Shown one piece after another: positions 15,026 through 24,214 of a stretch of 29,974 bases of DNA. Numbering within the stretch: position 1 is the first letter of the stretch; each line of letters begins with the position of its first letter. The notes under the pieces are model-generated. The model was not told where the DNA came from. It saw only the letters and a program-made list of their open reading frames with translations, and searched no databases. This DNA comes from an uncultured Lachnospiraceae bacterium (GTDB lineage Bacteria; Bacillota; Clostridia; Lachnospirales; Lachnospiraceae). The position numbers and the translations under genes are program-made. The stretch is taken from assembly GCA_946611525.1 (NCBI GenBank), contig CAMODS010000001.1:1-29974 (forward strand). The letters are read 5' to 3'.

Positions 15026-17224
15026 ATGGAAAAGTATGATGTAACAGGAATGAGCTGCGCTGCGTGCGTGGCTCATGTTGAAAAAGCGGTAAGGACGGTT
15101 CCGGGAGTGGACAATGTGACGGTAAACCTCCTTACCAACTCCATGGTGGTGGAGGGCGATGCCGATGCCGGGAGGATATGCAGTGCCGTGGAAAAGGCGG
15201 GTTATCATGCAAGCCCGACGGGAAACTCCGGACAGAGTGATGATCCCGCAGACAGAGATCTTTCCGACAGGGAGACACCACAGATGATCAGACGGCTGAT
15301 ACTGTCAGTCGTTTTTTTGCTACCCCTCATGTATGTGTCCATGGGACATATGATGTGGGACTGGCCGCTGCCGGAGTTTTTACGTGACAATCACATTGGC
15401 ATGGGTATATATGAGATGCTTTTTGCCATTGTGGTGATGTTTATAAACCGCAAGTTTTTCATAAGTGGCATAAACGGAGCCATACACAAGGCTCCCAATA
15501 TGGACACCTTGGTGGCACTGGGATCGGGAGTTTCCTTTGGCTACAGCGTGGTGATCCTTTTTGCCATGACCTATGCAGCTTCGCAAAATGACAGTGAAGC
15601 GGTCATGGGATATATGCATGAGTTTTACTTTGAATCTGCAGCCATGATCCTTACGCTCATTACTGTGGGAAAGACCTTAGAGGCATATTCAAAGGGTCGG
15701 ACCACTGATGCCATAAAGGGGCTTTTGGAACTGGCTCCCAAAATGGCAACGGTAAGACGTGACGGCAAGGAAGTGGTCATACCGGCAGCTCAGGTAAAGG
15801 TGGGAGATGTTTTTATAGTCAGAGCCGGCGGAGCCTTCCCGGTGGACGGAGTGGTGACAGAGGGAAGCGGCAAAGTGGATGAGTCCGCCCTTACCGGTGA
15901 GAGCGTGGCAGTGGAAAAAACCATTGGCCGTGAGGTGTCGGTGGGAACCATCCTGCTTTCCGGCGAGCTTTGTTGTGAGGCTACCCGGGTCGGTAGTGAC
16001 ACCACCCTTTCAAAGATAGTGGAGCTGGTAAGTGATGCTGCAGCCACTAAGGCGCCTATCGCCAGGGTGGCAGATAAGGTGGCAAATGTATTTGTGCCGG
16101 TGGTTTTGGGTATCGCATTTATTACAGCCCTGGTATGGCTTATGATCGGTGCACCCATAGGTACTGCCTTATCCCATGCCATTACGGTTTTAGTGATAAG
16201 CTGCCCCTGCGCTCTTGGACTGGCGACTCCCGTGGCCATCATGGTTGGAGGCGGAGTGGGTGCAAAGCATGGCATCCTTTATAAAAACTCCGTATCACTT
16301 GAGCAGGCAGGCAGGGCGGATATCGTGGTGATGGATAAGACGGGAACCATTACACAGGGGCTTACGGATGCACCCGATGAGATCAGGCCGGAAAGCGCAG
16401 CTGCCATTAAGGAACTAAAGGATATGGGCTTTTACACCGTGATGCTTTCCGGAGACAAGGTGGATATAGCTGAAAGGATAGCAGCCCAGGCCGGGGTGGA
16501 CGAGGTCATAGCCGGTGTCCTTCCGGATGGCAAGGAGTCTGTGATAAGAGAACTCCAAAACCACGGTAAGGTCATAATGGTTGGTGACGGTATAAATGAC
16601 GCTCCCGCTCTAAAGCGTGCTGAGGTGGGCTTTGCCATAGGCGCCGGAAAGGATATTGCCATAGATGCGGCGGATGTGGTGCTGGTCAATTCAAAGCTTT
16701 CGGACGTGCCGGCTGCCATCAGGCTGTCAAAGTCGGTGCTGAAAAATATCAGGGAGAATCTTTTCTGGGCGTTTATCTACAATGTGATAGGAATACCCCT
16801 TGCGGCAGGAGTGTGGATACCCATTACCGGATGGTCGCTGACTCCCATGTTTGGCGCGGCGGCTATGAGTCTGTCCAGCTTTTGCGTGGTAATGAATGCC
16901 TTAAGGCTAAATCTTATTGACATATATTCACCGAAAAAGTTTTTGGGAAAGTCCCCTTTTAATGCCGGGGAAAAACTGTATAATAAAGAAAAAAACGGAG
17001 GAAAAGACGCTATGGAAAAGACACTCAGTATCGAAGGAATGATGTGCGAGAAATGTGAGGCTCACGTAAGAAAGGCATTGGAGGCTCTTGATGGAGTGGC
17101 CGAGGTAAAGGAAGTAAGCCATGATAAGAATGTTGCGGTGGTAAGCGTAAACGGTGATGTTTCCGATGATGCCTTTAAGGCAGCTGTAGAGGAAGCAGGC
17201 TATGATTTCAAGGGAGTAGCATAA
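15026..17224 (+). CDS. copA: Copper-type P1B ATPase lacking its nucleotide-binding domain
   Basis: A 732-residue P-type ATPase with heavy-metal domains at both ends (GMSCAAC, C11/C14, and GMMCEKC near 671-677). It has the CPC transport motif (393-395), the actuator TGES, the phosphorylation site DKTGT (D437) and GDGIND (520-525). These mark a Cu(I) exporter. However, only 84 residues separate D437 from D521; in CopA proteins I recall about 190-200. The sequence jumps from ITQGLTD to APDEIRPESAAAIKEL, skipping the whole N-domain: no SEHP motif and no glycine-rich ATP loop are present. TGDN also reads SGDK. The frame is intact. ATP-driven transport is doubtful as it stands; a deletion allele or an assembly collapse are both possible. 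GAGGAA lies six bases before ATG. Confidence 0.9.
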   Translation: MEKYDVTGMSCAACVAHVEKAVRTVPGVDNVTVNLLTNSMVVEGDADAGRICSAVEKAGYHASPTGNSGQSDDPADRDLSDRETPQMIRRLILSVVFLLPLMYVSMGHMMWDWPLPEFLRDNHIGMGIYEMLFAIVVMFINRKFFISGINGAIHKAPNMDTLVALGSGVSFGYSVVILFAMTYAASQNDSEAVMGYMHEFYFESAAMILTLITVGKTLEAYSKGRTTDAIKGLLELAPKMATVRRDGKEVVIPAAQVKVGDVFIVRAGGAFPVDGVVTEGSGKVDESALTGESVAVEKTIGREVSVGTILLSGELCCEATRVGSDTTLSKIVELVSDAAATKAPIARVADKVANVFVPVVLGIAFITALVWLMIGAPIGTALSHAITVLVISCPCALGLATPVAIMVGGGVGAKHGILYKNSVSLEQAGRADIVVMDKTGTITQGLTDAPDEIRPESAAAIKELKDMGFYTVMLSGDKVDIAERIAAQAGVDEVIAGVLPDGKESVIRELQNHGKVIMVGDGINDAPALKRAEVGFAIGAGKDIAIDAADVVLVNSKLSDVPAAIRLSKSVLKNIRENLFWAFIYNVIGIPLAAGVWIPITGWSLTPMFGAAAMSLSSFCVVMNALRLNLIDIYSPKKFLGKSPFNAGEKLYNKEKNGGKDAMEKTLSIEGMMCEKCEAHVRKALEALDGVAEVKEVSHDKNVAVVSVNGDVSDDAFKAAVEEAGYDFKGVA
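16979..17224 (+). other. Possible internal copZ-like start within copA
   Basis: Within the linker before the C-terminal metal-binding domain there is TATAAT (16979-16984), then GGAGGA (16997-17002), then an in-frame ATG at 17012. Translation from there would give a 70-residue CopZ-like copper chaperone (TLSIEGMMCEKCEAHV). The linker peptide LYNKEKNGGKDA reads like translated intergenic DNA, which would fit an ancestral separate copZ fused to copA by loss of a stop. The -35 is weak. Confidence 0.35.
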
Positions 17225-18411
17225 TGATAAATCAAAAATACAAGGAAATGCTGAATGCAAAAAATATCATCCGCGTGCTGTCAGAGTATGCTACGGCCCG
17301 CGGTGAGGAGATAGGCTATGAGAATGTATTTGATTACAGTCTCGGCAATCCTTCGGTGCCCTGTGCAGATGACTACACCAGGGCGGTGATAGATCTTCAC
17401 GAGCACGAGGATCCCATGGCCATCCACGGCTACAGCCCTTCTTTAGGCAATACTTCGGTGAGGGAAGCTGTGGCTGCATCCCTTAAAAAAAGATTTGGAC
17501 TGCCCTATGAGACAAAGCATATCTTTATGACATCAGGCGCTGCCGGTGCAATCGCCCATGCAGTTCGTGCAGTGACTGTCCCGGGTGACGAGGTGATCAC
17601 CTTTGCCCCCTTTTTTCCGGAGTACAATCCTTATGTAAATGAGACCGGCGCCATACTTAAGGTGGTGCCTCCCCGCACAGAGGACTTCCAGATCAACTTC
17701 ACCGAGTTTGAAAAGATGATGAACGAAAAAGTTCAGGCCGTCCTCATAAACTCGCCCAACAATCCCAGCGGCGTGGTCTACTCAGAGGAAACTCTTGAGC
17801 GCCTTTCCATGTATTTGGAAACCTGTGAGAAAAAGTACGGTCATGAGATCTTTTTGATCAGTGACGAGCCGTACCGTGAGATAGTGTTTGACGGTGCCAC
17901 CGTTCCCTATCCTGCAAAGTATTACAAAAATACCATCACCTGCTACTCCTTCTCGAAGAGCCTTTCTCTTCCCGGAGAGCGTATCGGATACGTGGCAGTA
18001 AACCCGGCAGCGAAGGATGCGGATATCATAGCATTAATGTGTGGACAGATAAGCAGAGGCATCGGCCATAACTGTCCCTCATCCACACCTCAGCTTGCGG
18101 TGTCGAGAGTTTTGGATCAGACCAGTGATCTTAGCGTTTACGAGACCAACCGCAACATCCTTTACAAGGAGCTTGTGGATCTCGGCTTTACAGTTGTAAA
18201 GCCCGGAGGCACCTTCTACATCTTCCCCAAGGCGCTTGAGGAGGATTCGGTGGCCTTCTGCAACAAGGCGAAAAACTACGACCTCATCCTCGTGCCTGCC
18301 GACGGCTTTGGGGCACCGGGGTACTTCCGTATGGCCTACTGCATCGACACCGAAAAAGTGGAGCGCTCCCTACCCGCACTCCGCAAGTTCGTGAATACTG
18401 AATACCACTAA
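17224..18411 (+). CDS. PLP-dependent class I/II aminotransferase
   Basis: A 395-residue fold-type I enzyme. K245 in YSFSKSLSLPGERIGY is the pyridoxal-phosphate lysine. Also visible are the cofactor-binding SGAAGAI, INSPNNPSGVVY with its asparagine, the ISDEPYREI aspartate/tyrosine and, near the C-terminus, FRMAYC with the carboxylate-binding arginine. It resembles AspC/AraT-type transaminases; the amino donor cannot be assigned. The start overlaps the copA stop by one base (TAATG), with AGGGAG seven bases upstream. There is no functional link with copper export. Confidence 0.92.
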   Translation: MINQKYKEMLNAKNIIRVLSEYATARGEEIGYENVFDYSLGNPSVPCADDYTRAVIDLHEHEDPMAIHGYSPSLGNTSVREAVAASLKKRFGLPYETKHIFMTSGAAGAIAHAVRAVTVPGDEVITFAPFFPEYNPYVNETGAILKVVPPRTEDFQINFTEFEKMMNEKVQAVLINSPNNPSGVVYSEETLERLSMYLETCEKKYGHEIFLISDEPYREIVFDGATVPYPAKYYKNTITCYSFSKSLSLPGERIGYVAVNPAAKDADIIALMCGQISRGIGHNCPSSTPQLAVSRVLDQTSDLSVYETNRNILYKELVDLGFTVVKPGGTFYIFPKALEEDSVAFCNKAKNYDLILVPADGFGAPGYFRMAYCIDTEKVERSLPALRKFVNTEYH

Positions 18412-18438
18412 CACCCCGACAATAACAGGGAGACTATA

Positions 18439-19461
18439 ATGACTACATTTTCGTTATGTATGATAGTAAAAAATGAAGCGCAGGTGTTGGCGCGGTGCCT
18501 GGATTCCGTGGCGGACATCATGGACGAGATCATCATCGTGGACACAGGCTCCACCGATGCCACAAAGGAGATCGCAAAGCGCTACACCGCCAAGGTCTAC
18601 GACTTCCCATGGGTGGACGACTTTTCGCTGGCGAGAAACTTCGCTTTTGAAAAGGCGGGCTGCGACTACATCTACAGCGCAGATGCGGATGAGGTGCTGG
18701 ATGAAAAAAACCGCGAAGCCCTAAAGAATCTGAAGTCCGTGATGATGCATGAGGTGGAGATCGTCACCATGTGGTACACGGAGTCAGGAGTTCAGACGGT
18801 TTTGAATGCAAAAAGAGAGCGCCGCCCAAAGCTGTATAAGCGTCTCAGAAAATTCGTATGGGTGGATCCCATACACGAGACAGTCCGCACAGATCCTGTG
18901 GTTTTTGACAGCGACATTGAGATAAAGCACATGCCGGTGGGCAACCACAGCGACAGGGACTTTTCCATTTTTGAGGGAGCCTATGCCACCCAGGGCAGGC
19001 TTTCCAAAAAGCTGTACCGTATGTATGCCCGGGAGCTATACAAATGGGGTGACGCCGAGAGACTGGCACATGGGGCCAGGATATTCAGGCAGGTCATGGA
19101 CCGGGAACAGGTGGGGCAAGACCTGTTTTTGATGTTTGCAGCCGTCATAGTCAGGGCTGAGAGATTACTTGCAAACAGCAGCGAGTTTATGAAGTACGCC
19201 ATGAAGGTCATCTCTGTGGGAGGCTGCTCCGAGGTATGTGTGGAACTGGGTGACTACTATCGTGATAAAAACGATCTGTCGGAGGCTGTGCTGTGGTATT
19301 ACAATGCCTGCTATGAGACCGAGAGTGTGCTTGATATCAGGACTACCGGTTCTGAGACGCTTCTTAAGCTCTCCGACTGCTATGAAAAGCTGGGAGACGG
19401 AGATCTTTCGGCGAAGTATCTGAAGGCTGCTTCCGAATGGCAGCTTCCAAAGGAGTTGTAG
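18439..19461 (+). CDS. Family 2 glycosyltransferase with helical repeat C-terminus
   Basis: A 340-residue protein of the GT2 subgroup that begins SLCMIVKNE. It has IIIVDTGSTDATKEIA (31-46), FSLARNFAF and the metal site DADE (82-85). The C-terminal ~130 residues are helical and TPR-like (VELGDYYRDKNDLSEAVLWYYNA, LKLSDCYEKLGDGDLSAKYLKAA), as in many Clostridia members of this subgroup. Those proteins glycosylate peptides, lipids or surface glycans, and the acceptor is unknown here. The 27-base gap after the aminotransferase carries CAGGGAGA. The MBOAT gene starts three bases after the stop, so joint action on one glycan is plausible. Confidence 0.88.
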   Translation: MTTFSLCMIVKNEAQVLARCLDSVADIMDEIIIVDTGSTDATKEIAKRYTAKVYDFPWVDDFSLARNFAFEKAGCDYIYSADADEVLDEKNREALKNLKSVMMHEVEIVTMWYTESGVQTVLNAKRERRPKLYKRLRKFVWVDPIHETVRTDPVVFDSDIEIKHMPVGNHSDRDFSIFEGAYATQGRLSKKLYRMYARELYKWGDAERLAHGARIFRQVMDREQVGQDLFLMFAAVIVRAERLLANSSEFMKYAMKVISVGGCSEVCVELGDYYRDKNDLSEAVLWYYNACYETESVLDIRTTGSETLLKLSDCYEKLGDGDLSAKYLKAASEWQLPKEL

Positions 19462-19464
19462 TAC

Positions 19465-20838
19465 ATGGTTTTTTCGGGACTTCCATTTTTATTTTTCTTT
19501 TTGCCGCTTACCTTGGCGGCATATTTTTTGGTGCCGTTAAAGTTTAAAAAAGTAGTGCTTTTGATCTTCAGCATCATCTTTTACGCCTGGGGAGAGCCGG
19601 TATATGTGCTGCTGATGCTTTTGTCCATTGCCGTAAACTTTGCCATGGCTCTATTTGCTTATCAAAAAAAGCTGCCCCTTATCATAGCCATAGTGTACAA
19701 CCTGGCCATGCTGGGAGTGTTCAAATATGCGGGGCTTTTTTTAACTACCATAAGCAACCTGACGGGAATCTATATTTCGGATCCCGGACTGGAGCTTCCC
19801 ATAGGCATAAGCTTTTACACCTTCCAGGCCATGTCATATGTCATTGATGTGTACAGGGGTGATGTAAAAGCGACCAAAAACCCTATAGATTTTGGCGCTT
19901 ACCTTTCCATGTTTCCCCAGCTTATCGCCGGTCCCATAGTCCGGTACAAAACCATTGAGAAAGAGCTTAAGGATCCTGCCATATCCATTGAAAACTTTTC
20001 ATATGGCATCAGCCGCTTTGTGGTGGGACTGGGGAAAAAGGTTCTTTTGGCAAATTCCATAGGAAGGGTGTGGACCCAGATAAGCCATGTGGGAAAAGAC
20101 GATCTGTCCATGGCTACGGCGTGGATAGGAATAGCGGCCTTTACCCTCCAGATCTATTTTGACTTTTCGGGATATTCGGACATGGCAATCGGAATGGGAC
20201 GGATGCTTGGCTTTTCATTTTTGGAGAACTTTGATCATCCCTATGAGTCAAAGAGCATAACTGAGTTTTGGCGCAGATGGCATATGTCACTGGGGACCTG
20301 GTTCCGTGAGTATGTCTACTATCCTCTTGGCGGTTCAAAGAAAGGACAGGGACGACAGCTTTTTAACATCTTTATAGTATGGATGCTCACCGGTTTCTGG
20401 CACGGAGCTTCGTGGAACTTTTTGCTCTGGGGTGTGTACTATGCAGTTTTACTTTTCATTGAAAAGCTTTGGCTTTTAAAGAAACTCGAAAAGGCGCCAA
20501 AGGCTTTAAGCACCATATATACTCTGTTTTTTGTGGCTTTGGGCTGGGCTGTCTTTTCCTGGCAGGACATATGGGATGTGCAGGGCTTCTTTGCATCCAT
20601 GGCAGGCTTCGGAGGCAGGGGGATAGCGGATCCTTCCACCTTTTATTTCATCCGCTCCTATGTTATACTTTTCGTGATAGCAGCGGTTGGTTCGACCACG
20701 CTTCCCAAGAGATTATGGGGGCGGCTTACGAAAAATGCCGCAGTGCCGCTATACATATTTGAGGCGGCAGTCTGTGTGCTTTCGGTTGCATGTCTGGTTT
20801 CGGATACTTACAATCCGTTTTTGTATTTCAGATTTTAA
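19465..20838 (+). CDS. MBOAT family O-acyltransferase (AlgI/DltB-like)
   Basis: A 457-residue polytopic membrane protein with about ten hydrophobic segments. It shows the AlgI-type signatures LPIGISFYTFQAMSYVIDVYRG, FGAYLSMFPQLIAGPIVRY, FWRRWHMSLGTWFREYVYYPLGG and GFWHGASWNFLLWG; H313 in the last is the conserved MBOAT histidine. Such proteins pass an acyl group, usually acetyl, across the membrane to a surface polysaccharide or teichoic acid, normally with an SGNH/AlgX-type partner. No partner gene is adjacent; a PAP2 phosphatase follows instead. AGGAG lies nine bases before ATG. Confidence 0.93.
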   Translation: MVFSGLPFLFFFLPLTLAAYFLVPLKFKKVVLLIFSIIFYAWGEPVYVLLMLLSIAVNFAMALFAYQKKLPLIIAIVYNLAMLGVFKYAGLFLTTISNLTGIYISDPGLELPIGISFYTFQAMSYVIDVYRGDVKATKNPIDFGAYLSMFPQLIAGPIVRYKTIEKELKDPAISIENFSYGISRFVVGLGKKVLLANSIGRVWTQISHVGKDDLSMATAWIGIAAFTLQIYFDFSGYSDMAIGMGRMLGFSFLENFDHPYESKSITEFWRRWHMSLGTWFREYVYYPLGGSKKGQGRQLFNIFIVWMLTGFWHGASWNFLLWGVYYAVLLFIEKLWLLKKLEKAPKALSTIYTLFFVALGWAVFSWQDIWDVQGFFASMAGFGGRGIADPSTFYFIRSYVILFVIAAVGSTTLPKRLWGRLTKNAAVPLYIFEAAVCVLSVACLVSDTYNPFLYFRF

Positions 20839-20849
20839 AGGAGATCATA

Positions 20850-21503
20850 ATGAAAAAGAAAAAATATGCTCTTACTTCCATTATATCTTTTGCACTTTTT
20901 GTGTTGCTTATCATCCTTCTTAAAACAGTGGATGTGGCGGCGGTGGGACCGGATGGGACATCGGTTGGTTTTTCTCATCTCAATGTATCCTTCCATGAGA
21001 CATTTCCTTTGAATATGACCATATACAAGCTGACCGAGATACTGGGATACCTGGCGCTTTTGGTGGCGGCAGCTTTTGCCCTCCTTGGTTTTTTACAGCT
21101 TATAAGGACAAAGAGCCTGGACGGGGTGGACAGACAGATCTATTGCCTGGCGGGACTATATGTTGTGATGGGCATCCTTTATGTCTTATTTGAAAAGCTG
21201 ATCATAAACTACCGCCCTGAGATCCTACCGGGAGAGGCTGCAGTGGAGGCATCATTCCCTTCGTCACATACCATGCTGGCCTGCGTTATCTTTGGGAGCG
21301 CATACACCATGCTTGGCTTTTATATGGAAAAAAACACGGCCAGACTGGGGCTTCAGATCGCATTGGATATACTGATATTCTTTACGGTGTTTGGCAGACT
21401 GATCTGCGGTGTTCACTGGTTTACCGATATTCTGGGAGGGCTTTTCATAAGTACTGCCCTGGTATCACTCTTTAACTTTTTTGTCACTGAGGACGAGGAA
21501 TGA
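20850..21503 (+). CDS. PAP2 superfamily membrane phosphatase
   Basis: A 217-residue membrane protein with about five or six transmembrane helices. The three PAP2 motifs are present: K116...RP (121-122) in KLIINYRPE, SFPSSHT with H140, and a third motif with H189 and D193 in GVHWFTD. It is expected to dephosphorylate a lipid phosphate, for example undecaprenyl diphosphate or phosphatidic acid, on the outer face of the membrane; recycling carrier lipid for the neighbouring glycan enzymes is plausible. The start is ATG 20850 with AAAGGAG six bases upstream; an in-frame ATG at 20790 lies inside the MBOAT gene. Its stop overlaps the next ATG by four bases. Confidence 0.9.
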   Translation: MKKKKYALTSIISFALFVLLIILLKTVDVAAVGPDGTSVGFSHLNVSFHETFPLNMTIYKLTEILGYLALLVAAAFALLGFLQLIRTKSLDGVDRQIYCLAGLYVVMGILYVLFEKLIINYRPEILPGEAAVEASFPSSHTMLACVIFGSAYTMLGFYMEKNTARLGLQIALDILIFFTVFGRLICGVHWFTDILGGLFISTALVSLFNFFVTEDEE

Positions 21504-22645
21504 AAAAGAGATATCTTATTTTCACATTGGCAGTCCTTTTAGTCATGGGCCTGCTGTCAGGGTGCACGCGCACTGTGACCGAAGATGAGGAGGTCGTCGT
21601 GGAGGAGACCCATGAGCCTGTTGCCAAAATAGGAGTGGCACTGTGGAGTTCCACGGATGTGCTGGGATCCAGATGCAGAGAGGTGATCCTTGACGCGGCA
21701 GAGGCACTTGATGTAGAGGTGGAGTTTACAGACCACGGTTTTTCCCATCAGGACGAGGCGCTGGCAGTAAGGCAGCTTATTGATGACGGTTGTCAGGGTA
21801 TAGTGCTTTGCAATTCCTCGGATGAGGAGCTGGAGGGCATCATAAAAGACTGCGATGCGTCCGGCACCTATCTGGCACAGTGCTTTCGTTCAATAAACAG
21901 GGATGCCCACCCCGGTGTATATGCCCTTGCAGAGGCGTCACCCTGCTATGTGGGATGTGTACATGAAAACGAGATAGAAAACGGTAGGAATACAGCTCAG
22001 ATGATCATCAATCTCGGAAAAAGAAGGATAGGTGTTTTGGGCTGGATGCCGGGTGATACGGCATGGGAATTTAGGATGGAGGGGTATTCCATTGCGGTGG
22101 AAGGAGCCAACAGGATAAACCGTGACAAGCCGGTGATCCTTTTGGATCCGGTATACGCAGGTATTACCTATGAGGGTGGCTACAGGGCTGTTGATGAGTT
22201 GATAAAGCGCGAGCCTGCCGTGGATGCTCTCATAGTTGCGGGAGGCGGCGGCGAGCCTTTGGTGGGAGCCATGGCTGCCATTTCAGACAACGGACTTGAC
22301 CGCAGGATAGCTGTCGTGGCCACTGATTTTGTGGACGACCTCGATGAAAGAATGAAAAGCGGTACCATGGTGGGAGCATCAGGTGGTACCCACTGTGACA
22401 GTCTTCTTGCTTTTATGATGGTGTACAATGCCGTCATGGAGACCGAAGGCTATACCGATCTTTCCGGTACCGCAAATGAGATTATATTTCCGTATCTCTA
22501 CGCCATTTCACCCCAGGATTATGCTGATTTTGAAAAGAACTTTTTTGATGTGAGCCCATACACCGGGGAGGAGTTTATAGAGCTTTCCGGGCTTTCCGTG
22601 GATGGACTCATGGAGGAAGCATCGGGCTTCAAGAAAAAATGGTAG
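21500..22645 (+). CDS. Sugar-binding-type lipoprotein (sensor candidate 1)
   Basis: A 381-residue lipoprotein with a signal peptide ending in lipobox LLSGC (C22), an acidic linker (TEDEEVVVEETHE) and a two-lobe Peripla_BP_4/LacI-type binding fold (VAKIGVALWSSTDVLGSR, DDGCQGIVLCNSSDEEL, RRIGVLGWMPGD, VDALIVAGGGGE). It would be tethered to the outer membrane face, binding a sugar or similar small ligand. No ABC permease genes adjoin it. Instead a sensor kinase starts one base after its stop, so a sensing role with that kinase is inferred. ATGA overlap with the PAP2 gene couples it to the upstream genes. Confidence 0.87.
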   Translation: MKKRYLIFTLAVLLVMGLLSGCTRTVTEDEEVVVEETHEPVAKIGVALWSSTDVLGSRCREVILDAAEALDVEVEFTDHGFSHQDEALAVRQLIDDGCQGIVLCNSSDEELEGIIKDCDASGTYLAQCFRSINRDAHPGVYALAEASPCYVGCVHENEIENGRNTAQMIINLGKRRIGVLGWMPGDTAWEFRMEGYSIAVEGANRINRDKPVILLDPVYAGITYEGGYRAVDELIKREPAVDALIVAGGGGEPLVGAMAAISDNGLDRRIAVVATDFVDDLDERMKSGTMVGASGGTHCDSLLAFMMVYNAVMETEGYTDLSGTANEIIFPYLYAISPQDYADFEKNFFDVSPYTGEEFIELSGLSVDGLMEEASGFKKKW

Positions 22646-22646
22646 C

Positions 22647-24134
22647 ATGAAAAAGCTGGTTTACACTCTGGATAATCTTTTAAAAAAGCTGAGGCTACGG
22701 AGGCGGATGGGCCTTATCATAGCTTCTCTTTTTGTACCCTACGCCGTCATAGTGGGGATACTTTTGTATTCCCTCAACACCTTTTACTCCGAGTACAACA
22801 GGATAGGTGACAATATCGTCATTGCCAACAAGTACAATGTGGAGTTTAAGGAAGACATGGATGCCGTGATGTACCAGATGGTAATACGTGCCATCAGCAA
22901 GGATGCAGTAGAGGAGAAGCTTGGCATGAAGGGGCCGGATGCTCTTATTTATGAAGCACAAAATGATTTTACATCCTTAAAGTCCACATCTTATTCCAGA
23001 CAGGCTTCAGATACGGCGGGAAGTATTTTAAATCTTTTAAACACTCTCGGGGACAGAGTGGATGATATCAATCTGACGGTAAAACAGTCCGGCTATTATG
23101 ATGAAAACATGCTTTCTTTGGACACAAATATCCGCATCATCACACAGCTTATACAGGAGAGGATCTCAGAATACAATTACTACGAAGCCGAAAGCTTAGC
23201 GCAGATCAGGAAGGACCTGTCTGCCCGGGTGGACTTTATCATCAGGCTTACCATCTTTTTATTTATAGTGGTAACGGTGGTGTCTCTCACTTTGGCATAT
23301 TCCGTATCACGCAGTATATCGTCCTCTGTGGAGGAACTAAGGAGGCTGGCTGAGGAATACGGTATGGGTAACTTTGACGCCAGGGCCTATGATTTCGGTG
23401 ATGTGGAGTTTAGCGTGCTAAACGAGACCTTTAACAGTATGGCATCCCAGACCCAGGAGCTTATCGAAAACGTAAGGCAGGCGGAGATCGGTGCCCGTGA
23501 CCTGGAGCTAAAGCTTTTGCAGGCACAGATCAATCCCCACTTTTTATACAATACCCTGGATAATATTATCTGGCTGGTAGAGGCAGACAGGAAAGAGGAT
23601 GCGGAAAACATAGTGACCTATCTGTCGCAGTTTTTCAGGACCACCCTTTCCGGAGGCCGCGACTTTATCACCTTAAAGGAAGAGTTTAACCATATCAAGG
23701 CCTATCTTCGGATACAGGAATTTCGCTACCGTGACATCCTGTCGTTTGAGCTGAAACTGCCGGAGGAACTGTCCGGATATCTCATTATAAAAATGGCTCT
23801 TCAGCCCATAGTGGAAAATGCTCTTTATCACGGCATAAAGTACAAGAGATCCATGGGAAAGATAACTGTCTGCGCTTCGGACGCCGGGGATAATATCTCC
23901 ATAGTGGTAACGGATGATGGTATCGGTATGGAAGCAGATGAGCTTTCTGACCTTCGGATAGCCGTATCGGAGGGGCATCCCAATCCGGACGATTCGGGCT
24001 TTGGTATGGCAAATGTGTCTGAGCGGCTCAGGATGAACTATGGTGAGTCCTACGGACTTTTCGTGGAGAGTGAGTACGGTGCGGGAACCACCGTTGAGAT
24101 ACTGATACCCAAGCGGGCTACGACGAGGCTTTGA
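22647..24134 (+). CDS. LytS/YesM-type sensor histidine kinase (kinase 1)
   Basis: A 495-residue membrane kinase. TM1 is at about 22-42, followed by an extracellular helical sensor region of about 150 residues. TM2 (about 195-220), a HAMP-like segment (SRSISSSVEELRRLAEEYGMGN), the His_kinase domain with H298 in QINPHFLYNTLDN, and an HATPase_c domain (LQPIVENALYHG, VTDDGIGM, GFGMANV) complete it. It would phosphorylate a YesN-type regulator on ligand signal. ATG 22647 is one base past the preceding stop; an in-frame ATG at 22602 would overlap the lipoprotein gene. The external part likely contacts the upstream binding lipoprotein. No regulator gene follows directly. Confidence 0.92.
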   Translation: MKKLVYTLDNLLKKLRLRRRMGLIIASLFVPYAVIVGILLYSLNTFYSEYNRIGDNIVIANKYNVEFKEDMDAVMYQMVIRAISKDAVEEKLGMKGPDALIYEAQNDFTSLKSTSYSRQASDTAGSILNLLNTLGDRVDDINLTVKQSGYYDENMLSLDTNIRIITQLIQERISEYNYYEAESLAQIRKDLSARVDFIIRLTIFLFIVVTVVSLTLAYSVSRSISSSVEELRRLAEEYGMGNFDARAYDFGDVEFSVLNETFNSMASQTQELIENVRQAEIGARDLELKLLQAQINPHFLYNTLDNIIWLVEADRKEDAENIVTYLSQFFRTTLSGGRDFITLKEEFNHIKAYLRIQEFRYRDILSFELKLPEELSGYLIIKMALQPIVENALYHGIKYKRSMGKITVCASDAGDNISIVVTDDGIGMEADELSDLRIAVSEGHPNPDDSGFGMANVSERLRMNYGESYGLFVESEYGAGTTVEILIPKRATTRL

Positions 24135-24214
24135 TGCGTGTGCCAGACAGTGCACAGGCAAGAGAATCGGTGTAGTTATTTAAAAAACGCCACACTGGGT
24201 CATAGGAGGAAGCT

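Noticed and set aside
24135..24214. Promoter for binding protein 2 in the 80-base gap
   Set aside because: No hexamer pair at proper spacing could be found; the gap holds only a strong ribosome binding site and a possible weak repeat.
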